A DNA stretch of 6,954 bases from Methanobacteriota archaeon (GCA_030837265.1 JAUPKV010000072.1:1-6954), one strand, 5' to 3'; counted from the first letter of the stretch, positions 1 to 6,442 are shown. Notes: generated by a model not told the origin, from the sequence alone. A program made the numbers and translations.

Positions 1-735
1 AAAATCGGAAACTATACCTGCTATCACATATTCTCTAGATTCTAGCTCCTGAACAGCATATGCGCAGTCAAAGTATGTTCCTCCAAAAGTTTTGTTCCAT
101 TCTTCGTTTCCTTTTGAATCCGCTTTTATTAACCAGGCATTGTAGCTATATGAATCCGAAGAATTATTATATCCTGCGATTATATATCCCCCATCGCTAC
201 TTTTGTTAACAAAAAATGCATACCCAGAGCTATTTCCTCCAAAAGTTCTATTCCATTCTTCGTTTCCTTCTGAATCCGTTTTTATCAACCAGGCATTAGA
301 AAAATCCGCTCCAAAAGAACTGGTACCTCCTGCAAGTATATATCCTCCATCTTCAGTTTTCTGAATACAGTGTAGAGAGTCATAACCTACTCCTCCAAAA
401 GTCCTGTTCCACTCTTCTGTTCCGTTGGAATCAGTTTTTATCAGCCAGGCATCAGAAAGACCTGCCCCCAGATCTCCCCTGCTTTCCAGTGACCCTGCAA
501 GTAAATATTCTCCGTCTTCTGATTGTTTGACAGAATATACACTATCAAGCCCTGGACCTCCAAAAGTTCTATTCCACTCTTCAACTCCATCCGAGTTTAA
601 TTTTACCAAAAAAGCAGCACTGTTCTCTTCTCCATAATCAACCAAAGTTTCTCCTGCCAGCACATATCCCCCATCTTGGGTCTCCTGAGCATAATATCCA
701 TTGTCATACTCCATACCCCCATAAATTGCATTCCA
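1..735 (-). repeat. Five tandem ~53-residue repeats (156-165 bp units) within the secreted protein
   Basis: On the plus strand the unit appears as CCTCCAAAAGT.(C/T)T.TTCCA(T/C)TCTTC, starting near 80, 236, 392 and 557, with a diverged copy (CCCCCATAAATTGCATTCCATTCCTC) near 716. The spacings of 156, 156, 165 and 159 bp are all multiples of three, as expected for protein-level repeats. The array continues beyond the left edge. Confidence 0.85.
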
Positions 736-831
736 TTCCTCTTGCGGTACGGCACCTGCTAAGGAGATATTTTGTACAAGCACTAAAGATAAAAAACAAA
801 AAATAAATAAAAGATTTTTTATTGTCGTCGT
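1..831 (-). CDS. Secreted tandem-repeat protein (partial, runs off left edge; non-canonical or lost start)
   Basis: The minus-strand frame is open for 277 codons from 831 to the window edge, so the C-terminus is missing. Residues 1-27 form a signal peptide (basic start TTIKN, hydrophobic core LLFIFCFLSLVLV, likely cleavage after SLAGA). The rest is a tandem repeat with consensus EEWNRTFGG..YD....V..T.DGGYILAG......DAWLIKTDS.GN. The five GG landmarks lie near 716, 557, 392, 236 and 80, giving periods of 53, 55, 52 and 52 residues. Such repeats are common in secreted Methanosarcina proteins and are probably propeller-like blades (inference). No ATG, GTG or TTG lies between the upstream in-frame TGA and the signal peptide. 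The best-placed start is ACG at 831, five bases after AGGGG (841-837), the same spacing as in the surface-protein gene at 1404. A GTG at 783 would destroy the signal peptide. It lies 19 bases below the DUF3006 ORF on the same strand and may share its transcript. Function unknown. Confidence 0.8.
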
Positions 832-850
832 AATTTCCCCTACATTTTGT

Positions 851-1021
851 TTAATGAATAAATGATGTCAATTTTCCCGAATATCGCCTTTCCCGCTTCC
901 TACAGGAAGTAAAAAGGATAGGGATGTCAATTTTAATTGTCTCTTCATCCCTTACAAGCAACACTACAAAGCTGCCTTCTATCCTATCGAAAGTAACTTT
1001 GAAGCTTTCTGCTTTTATCAT
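851..1021 (-). pseudogene. DUF3006-like small protein with frameshifted C-terminus
   Basis: The ORF starts at ATG 1021-1019 and runs 56 codons to TAA at 853-851. Its N-terminal ~34 residues (MIKAESFKVTFDRIEGSF, then VVLLVRDEETIKIDIP) match the general pattern of DUF3006 proteins: a short beta-rich domain with a DR.EG..AV start and an (I/V)D(V/I)P core. After ILF the frame gives a basic, unlike tail (TSCRKRERRYSG). The other frame continues the family pattern as LPVGSGKGDIREN and stops at TGA 870-868. Removing one T from the T5 run (plus-strand A5, 911-915) joins the two as ILLLPVGSGKGD. DUF3006 genes often sit next to MBL-fold or other exported-protein genes; their function is not established. 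The start overlaps the stop of the PGF-CTERM remnant by ATGA (1021-1018), suggesting translational coupling. Family assignment is from the pattern only. Confidence 0.65.
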
Positions 1022-1147
1022 CTTCTTTTACAAAGGAATACTCCAAGTAACCCGGTTATCCCGTATATGATACCGAAGCCCGGTATGCTTGTATTTTTCT
1101 TTCTGCTCAGGCGTCTGTTCAACATTCGCTCCTGTACTGTTTTGCTC
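1018..1147 (-). pseudogene. C-terminal remnant of a PGF-CTERM surface protein (frameshifted, N-terminus absent)
   Basis: One minus-strand frame ends NTSIPGFGIIYGITGLLG followed by VFLCKRR and a TGA at 1020-1018. This is a textbook PGF-CTERM tail: the Pro-Gly-Phe signature, about 16 hydrophobic residues, then a basic cluster. Such tails direct archaeosortase processing and lipid anchoring at the archaeal S-layer. The polar linker that should precede it (NSTGANVEQTPEQKE) lies in a different frame, which otherwise runs on to TAA 1030-1028. Deleting one A from the A5 run (plus-strand T5, 1094-1098) joins linker and tail as TPEQKENTSIPGFG. Upstream of about 1150 neither frame looks like a surface protein, so only the last ~40 codons survive. 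A longer minus-strand reading from 1273 to 1028 is an artefact of this linker frame. The original protein cannot be identified. Confidence 0.7.
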
Positions 1148-1333
1148 AAAATCCTGAAGATATGACATAATTAAAATATTTGTAAAGATGTGTATTAAAT
1201 ATATCTGTATTATCTTCAAAAATGCTCTCCTGTGAAAAACCTTCATATTTCTACATGGCTCGCTTCGATTCAATCTCTATTCCTGAAAAATATTCAATTC
1301 AAGAATTTATTAGGAACTGGACAACAGGAAATG

Positions 1334-1347
1334 TTTAAAATATATTA
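1334..1347 (+). promoter_or_regulatory. Putative TATA box of the surface-protein gene
   Basis: TTTAAAATATATTA lies about 60 bases before the ATG at 1404. With the usual archaeal spacing of about 25 bases, transcription would start near 1366-1370 and leave a leader of about 35 bases containing the ribosome binding site. GAAA just upstream (1329-1331 region) is a weak BRE candidate. Assigned from sequence only. Confidence 0.5.
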
Positions 1348-1393
1348 GGATGTAATCTGTATTACTTTTTAGAGGATAAACATCTAGAATTTT

Positions 1394-1400
1394 AGGGGAA
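1394..1400 (+). promoter_or_regulatory. Ribosome binding site of the surface-protein gene
   Basis: AGGGGAA ends three bases before ATG 1404-1406. It supports this start, which also places a clean signal peptide at the N-terminus. The same AGGGG-5-base arrangement precedes the ACG at 831 on the other strand. Confidence 0.6.
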
Positions 1401-1403
1401 GAT

Positions 1404-4400
1404 ATGAGAAATCGAATAAAAGTTCCTTTAATAATTTTTATTTTTATTTTTATAATATCCAGTTCAGCTACTGCATCGGCAAAGGAAATTACGGTAGATG
1501 ACGGTTCTGGCGCTGATTTCAGGTCAATTCAGGAAGCTGTGAATCATTCCGTACCAGGGGACACAATAATCGTAAGACCTGGAACTTATACTGAAAATAT
1601 TCTTGTTAATATAACAGGGCTAACTATCAGGTCAGGATTGAAAAATAGCGATGTGGAGGTAAAACCTCTGGATGAAAGTGAAAGTGTTTTTCGCATAAAA
1701 GCTGATAATGTAGCAATCAGCGGTTTCAATATAACAGGAGCCAATAAGGAGACTTTTGATCATACTACAGGTGGAATCTGCCTTGAGAATGCTACCAATT
1801 GCATGATTAAAGGGAATATTTTCATTGAAAACAAGAAGGGTGTTTTTCTCAATAGATCTAGTTATAATACCGTTTCTGAAAACTTGTTTTTTAACGATGA
1901 GCTTAACGAAGAGATATTTACGTATCAAAGCGATATGAATAATCTGACAGGTAATACCATTGAAAACGGTTATATTACGGAGGGAGCCGAGTCATCAGGC
2001 AATTTAATAGCCGGAAATAAAATTTCTAATGGCGGCATAATTATTGGCTGCTGTGGGAGAAATAATGAAGTATCAGGTAATATGATCTCAAATTGTTCCC
2101 TCGGAATTAGTGCATATGATACGGGAGTAAATTTTAGTAATAACAGGATTACTGACTGCAAATGTGGTATACATCTTTCGTTTACAGGAGGAGCAGGAGT
2201 TTATGATAATACAATATCAAACTGTGGTGTAGGGATTAGTTTAAGTGATGGCTGTCTTGGCGTTGAAATAACCAACAACACGATAATGTCCAGTTCAGAA
2301 TGCGGGATTGTTGATCAGTACGACGAAGGCGGTAAACGGATCTACAATAATTATTTTAATAACACTGTAAACGTAAGGTTTGAGGCTGGCGAAGGGGGAA
2401 ATACCTGGAACAATTCACTTACTCAAGGTACTAACATTGTAGGAGGTCCTTACATCGGAGGAAACTTCTGGGCAAAGCCAGATGGAACCGGATTTTCTCA
2501 GATCTGCGTGGATTTGGATGGAAATGGGATTGGAGACCTGCCTTATAAAATTTATGAGGATCCTTATAATGTCTATGAAGATGAATTTGACTATTTACCT
2601 CTTGTATCTCTGTCCAGTCCGCAAAATACAGTGACCCCCACCGCGAACTTTACAGCCAGTTTCACTAATGGTACTGCACCCCTTGTTGTCAAGTTTACAG
2701 ACCTTTCGAAGAACGCAGTTGTGTGGAACTGGGACTTGGATGGTGATGGGATATCAGATTCTACAAAACAAAATCCTGTATATGCGTACAAGACTTCAGG
2801 AAACTATACCGTTAATTTGACAGTTAGCAATGGAATCAATACTAGTTCCAAACTTGTTAACATAACTGTTGGAAAAAGAGTCTCAGCCACATGGCCATTT
2901 GTATACATTACGAATAACGGTGCATTCTCTGTAATTGACACAGAGACTGGAATAGTTATATCATCTGTAAAAGTAGGGAGTGGACAAGGAGTTGCAGTCT
3001 CACCTGACGGAAAAAAGGCATATGTGGCGAACTTTGGAAGTAACAATGTATCTGTGATTGATACCGCAACAAATACCGTTATAGCTACAGTGAATGTAGG
3101 AATTGATCCTTCTAAAGTTGCAGTAACACAGGATGGATCAAAGGTATATGTGGTAAATTATGGTAGTAACAATGTTTCTGTAATTGACACCGAAATAAAT
3201 ACTGTTAAAGCCACAGTACCTGTAGGAAATACTCCTAGGGGAATTGCAGTAACCCCGGATGGAAAAAAGGTATATGTGGCTAACTATGGCAACAATTCTG
3301 TCCGTGGCAATACCACATCTGTAATTGATACTGCAACAAATACTGTTATAGCTACAGTACCTGTAGGCGAACATCCCTGGGGAGTTGCAGTCACACCTGA
3401 TGGAACAAAGGTATATGTGACAACTTACTACTATGTCTCTATAATTGATACAGCTACAAATGCCGTTATAGCTACGGTGGATGTAACAAGAAGACCTCAA
3501 GAAGTTATAGTCAATCCAACAGGAACAAAGGTATATGTAACTGGCGGAAATAGCTTTGTCTCTGTAATTGATACAGCTACAGGAAAAGTACTAACCACAT
3601 TGAATGTAGGAAAGTATCCTGAAGAGATTGCAGTCTCACCTAATGGAAAAAAGGTATATGTGGTTACCAAGGGCAATTATGAGAACAATTATAGCAACAA
3701 TATCTCTGTAATTGACACCTCAAACGATACTGTTTCATCAATAGTGAATATTGAGGTTTCTCCTGGGGGAATTGCAATTATCCCGGAGCCTGAACCAGTA
3801 TTTCCAGTAGCTAACTTCAGCAGCAATGTCAATGAGGGTTTTGCACCTCTTGCTGTAAAGTTTTACGACAGTTCAGAAAACGCAACATGGTGGAACTGGA
3901 ACTTTGGAGATGGATCTACTTCAACCGAGCAGAACCCTATGCATACCTACTCTGAAATAGGGACTTATACAGTTAACCTGACAGCAAGCAATGAAAATGG
4001 TGCGACTTCAAAACTTATCACAATAATTGTCCTAGAAGTAAGTAGCTCAAGCGGTGGGAGTAGCCACAGAAGTAGTAGTGGTGGCGGAGGTGCTGGCGGA
4101 TCTCCTGAACCTCAAAGTAATGTTGAGGCTAAAGAGATTTCGCAGACTTTCATAACAAGTGGAAGCACTGTAAAGTTTGATTTCCCACAAAAGGCTACTA
4201 CTGTCTTATATTTGAGCTTCGACTCACAGAAGACAGCCGGAAAGACAACAACTATTGTTGAGATGTTGAAAGGGAAATCGACTCTAGTTACAGGATTGCC
4301 TTCTGGCGAAGTTTACAAGTACCTAAATATCTGGGTCGGAAACGGCGGTTTTGGAGATTCAAATAATATCGCAAATGCAGTCATAAATTTCAAGGTTGAA

Positions 4401-4772
4401 AAAAATTGGATAAAAGATAAAAGTATCGGCCAGTCTTCAATCACTCTGAACAGGTACAGTGACAAGAAATGGAACCAGCTTTCAACCAACCTGTCAGGAG
4501 AAGATGACAAATATCTGTATTTTACAGCTAAAACATCTGGATTCTCGTCCTTTGCAATAACAGGTCATTCAACAGCAAAAGAGAACAAGGACGGTATACA
4601 ATCTGAAAATAATGAAAATGCAACTTCAGATATTACACAAAAACCTTTGAATCAAGCAAATGATAGTACTTTTGAGAAGAAAAGTATGAGCACTCCAGGC
4701 TTTGATATAGTTTATGCTGTCATCTGCCTGTTTGGAGTATTACTTTATAGAAGACAAAATTGGAAAATATAA
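1404..4772 (+). CDS. Multidomain PGF-CTERM surface protein: beta-helix, PKD, seven-bladed YVTN propeller, PKD, PGF-pre-PGF
   Basis: This 1122-residue exported protein is probably lipid-anchored at the S-layer. Residues 1-26 are a signal peptide (core PLIIFIFIFII, cleavage after ATASA). Residues 27-400 form a right-handed beta-helix of the NosD/CASH type: it opens ITVDDGSGADFRSIQEAV, has many N..I.N.....GI turns, and ends with a GGNFWAKPDG motif and DLDGNGIGDLPY. PKD domain 1 spans about 412-489 (VVWNWDLDGDG, YTVNLTVSNG). A YVTN propeller covers 496-795. PKD domain 2 spans about 800-878 (WWNWNFGDGS). A Ser/Gly linker covers 879-900 and a PGF-pre-PGF domain about 905-1055 (YLNIWVGNGGFG through TSGFSSFAITG). 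A charged Asn-rich linker leads to the PGF-CTERM tail: PGF at 1098-1100, a hydrophobic stretch to 1115, then RR. Frequent N-X-S/T sites suggest heavy glycosylation. No catalytic residues are evident; a role in adhesion or envelope structure is inferred from the domains. It appears monocistronic, and its stop lies two bases from a tRNA fragment. Confidence 0.93.
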   Translation: MRNRIKVPLIIFIFIFIISSSATASAKEITVDDGSGADFRSIQEAVNHSVPGDTIIVRPGTYTENILVNITGLTIRSGLKNSDVEVKPLDESESVFRIKADNVAISGFNITGANKETFDHTTGGICLENATNCMIKGNIFIENKKGVFLNRSSYNTVSENLFFNDELNEEIFTYQSDMNNLTGNTIENGYITEGAESSGNLIAGNKISNGGIIIGCCGRNNEVSGNMISNCSLGISAYDTGVNFSNNRITDCKCGIHLSFTGGAGVYDNTISNCGVGISLSDGCLGVEITNNTIMSSSECGIVDQYDEGGKRIYNNYFNNTVNVRFEAGEGGNTWNNSLTQGTNIVGGPYIGGNFWAKPDGTGFSQICVDLDGNGIGDLPYKIYEDPYNVYEDEFDYLPLVSLSSPQNTVTPTANFTASFTNGTAPLVVKFTDLSKNAVVWNWDLDGDGISDSTKQNPVYAYKTSGNYTVNLTVSNGINTSSKLVNITVGKRVSATWPFVYITNNGAFSVIDTETGIVISSVKVGSGQGVAVSPDGKKAYVANFGSNNVSVIDTATNTVIATVNVGIDPSKVAVTQDGSKVYVVNYGSNNVSVIDTEINTVKATVPVGNTPRGIAVTPDGKKVYVANYGNNSVRGNTTSVIDTATNTVIATVPVGEHPWGVAVTPDGTKVYVTTYYYVSIIDTATNAVIATVDVTRRPQEVIVNPTGTKVYVTGGNSFVSVIDTATGKVLTTLNVGKYPEEIAVSPNGKKVYVVTKGNYENNYSNNISVIDTSNDTVSSIVNIEVSPGGIAIIPEPEPVFPVANFSSNVNEGFAPLAVKFYDSSENATWWNWNFGDGSTSTEQNPMHTYSEIGTYTVNLTASNENGATSKLITIIVLEVSSSSGGSSHRSSSGGGGAGGSPEPQSNVEAKEISQTFITSGSTVKFDFPQKATTVLYLSFDSQKTAGKTTTIVEMLKGKSTLVTGLPSGEVYKYLNIWVGNGGFGDSNNIANAVINFKVEKNWIKDKSIGQSSITLNRYSDKKWNQLSTNLSGEDDKYLYFTAKTSGFSSFAITGHSTAKENKDGIQSENNENATSDITQKPLNQANDSTFEKKSMSTPGFDIVYAVICLFGVLLYRRQNWKI
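2892..3788 (+). repeat. Seven YVTN-type beta-propeller repeats inside the surface protein
   Basis: There are seven copies of the unit SVIDT.TNTVIATV.VG..P.G(V/I)AV(T/S)PDGKKVYV.NYG.NN. The seven SV/IIDT motifs are all present: IDTETG, IDTATN, IDTEIN, IDTATN, IDTATN, IDTATG, IDTSND. DNA units are about 120-145 bp and share AAGGTATATGTG and TCTGTAATTGATAC. Unit 4 has an insertion (SVRGNT) and unit 7 a longer one (NYENNYS). The array starts with an isolated strand, WPFVYI, and ends after IAIIP, consistent with a ring closed by the N-terminal strand. Confidence 0.9.
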
Positions 4773-4774
4773 TT

Positions 4775-4825
4775 CTTAAGATCCGGTATCGAAGGATTTC
4801 GCGGGTTCGAATCCCACCCCTCTCA
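4775..4825 (+). tRNA. 3' fragment of a tRNA-Leu(UAA) gene (partial, non-functional; likely attachment-site remnant)
   Basis: The sequence reads as anticodon loop CTTAAGA (4775-4781, anticodon TAA), the 3' strand of the anticodon stem TCCGG, a class II variable arm with an ATC/GAT stem and GAAG loop, T arm GCGGG-TTCGAAT-CCCAC (4801-4817), acceptor 3' strand CCCTCTC and discriminator A (4825). CCA is not encoded, as is usual in methanogens. The 5' half is absent: upstream lies the end of the surface-protein gene, with no matching anticodon strand (CCGGA), D arm or GAGAGGG. One T-stem pair is C-A, consistent with loss of function. A fragment starting inside the anticodon loop and running to the tRNA end is what integration at a tRNA gene leaves at the distal end of an element. 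The Leu(UAA) identity rests on the loop and the class II arm. Confidence 0.75.
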
Positions 4826-4835
4826 TTAAATTTTT

Positions 4836-4911
4836 GGGTAAGGATCTTCCAAAAACGCAACGTATTTTTGCGAAGATTACGCAAAACCATTTTTTTGAAG
4901 TTGCCCTTACC
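4836..4911. mobile_element. MITE-like palindromic element at the tRNA fragment's 3' end
   Basis: GGTAAGG (4837-4843) and CCTTACC (4905-4911) are perfect inverted ends. Similarity continues inward with gaps (ATCTTCCAAAAA against the complement of the right side, GCAACTTCAAAAAA), giving about 20 bp of imperfect terminal repeat. The centre holds TTTTGCG-aagatta-CGCAAAA (4866-4886) and a third CGCAA at 4856-4860. Near-identical 11-12-bp sequences flank it: CATTAAATTTTT (4824-4835) and CATTAATTTTT (4914-4924), a possible target-site duplication. It is too short to encode a transposase. The parent element is not identified. Confidence 0.5.
4866..4896 (+). terminator. Possible terminator hairpin downstream of the surface-protein gene
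   Basis: A perfect 7-bp stem TTTTGCG/CGCAAAA with a 7-base loop (4866-4886) is followed by CCA and seven T residues (4890-4896), about 95 bases after the stop codon at 4772. T-runs end transcription in archaea with or without a hairpin. It lies inside the palindromic element, so the terminator role is only an inference. Confidence 0.35.
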
Positions 4912-4972
4912 TACATTAATTTTTCTTCTATAATGACTTTTTAATAAAAGGCCGAATTTTTTTATATGTCGC

Positions 4973-5003
4973 TGTAAAATAACAAAAAGTATTGTTTTTT
5001 ACA
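4973..5003. other. Imperfect hairpin downstream of the DUF4236 gene
   Basis: TGTAAAA (4973-4979) pairs with TTTTACA (4997-5003), and the inner AACA (4981-4984) pairs with TGTT (4993-4996), giving 11 bp with one bulged T and an 8-base loop. It lies about 80 bases beyond the stop codon of the minus-strand DUF4236 gene and could end its transcript, but no clear U-tract follows on that strand. Confidence 0.3.
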
Positions 5004-5015
5004 AAGTTTCCTTAA
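5002..5015. repeat. 14-bp direct repeat, copy 1 (flanks the DUF4236 gene)
   Basis: CAAAGTTTCCTTAA is identical to positions 6631-6644 and in the same orientation. The two copies bracket the DUF4236 gene with its spacers, 1629 bp apart start to start. Similarity does not extend clearly into the flanks. Confidence 0.55.
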
Positions 5016-5083
5016 CTCAAAACAAATTTATATTTTTATATATGTCATCTGATAATAATTGAAAAATTTCTCATGACACTAAC

Positions 5084-6442
5084 TCATGAAGCAATTTCAA
5101 TTTCTTTCATCTCTAATGATTTGAGAACATTTTTTTTACAACTAAAATTCTCAAAGGCATCTATAGGATTAATCTGAGAAATACTCAACTTACTAAAAAT
5201 ATCTCTTTCAAACTCAACATAATATATGTAGGTATCTTTTGTATTACCTGTTTTTGGATCCAATCTTTGAGTATATCCAGCTATATTTATTTGAGATATT
5301 TTTGGGCTAATATTGAAGAATAATCCTGCTAAAAAGAAAGCAAGTCCATGAACGCATGTAGCATAATCTTGAAGGATCTGTTTTTTTGTTTTTTCTTTGA
5401 CAGAAAGTTTTCCACTACTAAGTAAATTTGCTTTCTTATTAGGTAAATCTTCAATTTCTGGAAGATCCAAATCTACTTCTATTATGTCAGGTTCCTTGAA
5501 GTTGAAATCAACAGAAAAATCTACTGGTAATTCTAAAGTTGAAAGGATTTCTTCTATTTTTGCATTAACATAGTCACTTTTTCCTGTCAAAATAAAATTT
5601 TCAATTTCCCATTTTTGTTTCTCTATGGCCTTATTTTCTTCATCAATTTTATTCTTTCGTTTAGATTCTTCTTCCTGAAAAAGCATTTTTTCAGTTTCCC
5701 ATTTTGCTTTCTCTTGACGCAACAATTCTAAATTTACATTGACAAATTCTTGCCGTTTAGATTCATTTTTCCAGAAAAGAATGCCTTTAACTTCTTTTTT
5801 AGCACGCTCCTCTATTTGAGAAATACTTTCTTCAATAGAAGGGGGTTCAGGTACATCAAACTCTTTTTTTATATAAACTGCTGGTGATAAATTCCTATAT
5901 TCATTCGTCCGTTCTTGTTCTGTTTTCAATTTTGGAGTTAACTGATAAATGTTTATGAACTGATCATTTACTTTATGAACTTTAGTAATTATTTCTTGCT
6001 TTAAAAATTCTATTTTTTCACTATATTGTGGTGTTTTCATTAGTTTACGTAAGAATTCTTGGTCTTCTATCAATCTGCTTTCTGAATCAAAAACTTGAAC
6101 TTCTCCCAACTCATTCATTCTCAATTGAAGGTTTTGAAAAACTTCTGATTGAGATTTACTGTCTTTACCTGCTGATTTAGTGAGGGAATTAGAAGATTTT
6201 GTTAAAACTGGAGAACCAGAAGAAAGTTTCTTTCTATCATAAAGTCCAGTTCCAGGAATTCCATAGTTTACATAAGTCCCTTTTGTTCCTACATTAAGTG
6301 ACAAACCCTTCATACCAAATGTTGTACTTATTCCTGATTTGGAAAAATTTAAACTAATACCTTTTGCTATTTTTATTCTCTTTCTAAAACGCATAAAAAG
6401 ATTATTGCATAAAAGTATATTACTTATTTTGTATTTTGTCAT
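5084..6442 (-). CDS. DUF4236-domain protein with central coiled coil and distinct C-terminal domain, function unknown
   Basis: The product has 452 residues. Residues 17-70 match DUF4236: MRFRKRIKIAKGI, LNFSKSGIS, then GTKGTYVNYGIPGTGL, a small Gly-rich beta domain. Residues 75-100 are a Ser/Lys-rich linker. Residues 200-285 are strongly charged and helical (EERAKKEVKG, RQEKAKWETEK, EENKAIEKQKWEIE), probably a coiled coil. Residues ~343-440 look like a separate folded domain (LQDYATCVHGLAFFLAG, AGYTQRLDPKTGNTKDTYIYYVEFERD, INPIDAFENF). There is no signal peptide or clear transmembrane helix, so it is probably cytoplasmic. Two starts are possible. ATG 6442 has a weak GGA five bases upstream and a TATA-like box at 6478-6490. 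ATG 6394 (Met17) is where DUF4236 proteins usually begin, but it has no ribosome binding site. The gene stands alone between a tRNA fragment and an IS element, and its AT-rich sequence suggests an accessory gene. Not a recognised enzyme. Confidence 0.85.
   Translation of the reverse strand: MTKYKISNILLCNNLFMRFRKRIKIAKGISLNFSKSGISTTFGMKGLSLNVGTKGTYVNYGIPGTGLYDRKKLSSGSPVLTKSSNSLTKSAGKDSKSQSEVFQNLQLRMNELGEVQVFDSESRLIEDQEFLRKLMKTPQYSEKIEFLKQEIITKVHKVNDQFINIYQLTPKLKTEQERTNEYRNLSPAVYIKKEFDVPEPPSIEESISQIEERAKKEVKGILFWKNESKRQEFVNVNLELLRQEKAKWETEKMLFQEEESKRKNKIDEENKAIEKQKWEIENFILTGKSDYVNAKIEEILSTLELPVDFSVDFNFKEPDIIEVDLDLPEIEDLPNKKANLLSSGKLSVKEKTKKQILQDYATCVHGLAFFLAGLFFNISPKISQINIAGYTQRLDPKTGNTKDTYIYYVEFERDIFSKLSISQINPIDAFENFSCKKNVLKSLEMKEIEIAS

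Noticed and set aside
425..637. 70-codon plus-strand ORF
   Set aside because: It is antisense to the repeat protein on the minus strand and its Ser/Pro-rich composition mirrors those repeats.
80..730. CRISPR-like regular spacing of repeated DNA on the left
   Set aside because: Repeats of 156-165 bp are in frame, diverged at synonymous and variable positions, and translate to a protein repeat; they are not short identical repeats with unique spacers.
841..849. ATG-TAG (846-841) as start of the repeat protein with a pyrrolysine codon
   Set aside because: That frame is not the frame of the signal peptide and reaches TAA after eight codons.
1028..1273. 81-codon minus-strand ORF in the spacer before the surface-protein gene
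   Set aside because: Its C-terminal part is the linker frame of the frameshifted PGF-CTERM remnant and its N-terminal part shows no protein-like pattern; not a gene of its own.
3138..3500. 120-codon minus-strand ORF inside the surface protein
   Set aside because: It is a shadow of the YVTN repeats; its apparent internal repetition comes from the 7-unit array on the plus strand.
1632..4510. Five other minus-strand ORFs of 63-98 codons inside the surface-protein gene
   Set aside because: All lie wholly antisense to a clearly coding domain and have no ribosome binding site or recognisable domain.
4740..4825. A complete tRNA-Leu gene
   Set aside because: No 5' acceptor strand (GAGAGGG), D arm or 5' anticodon strand precedes the loop; that DNA is the end of the surface-protein gene. 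An intron cannot explain it because no 5' half is found in the window.
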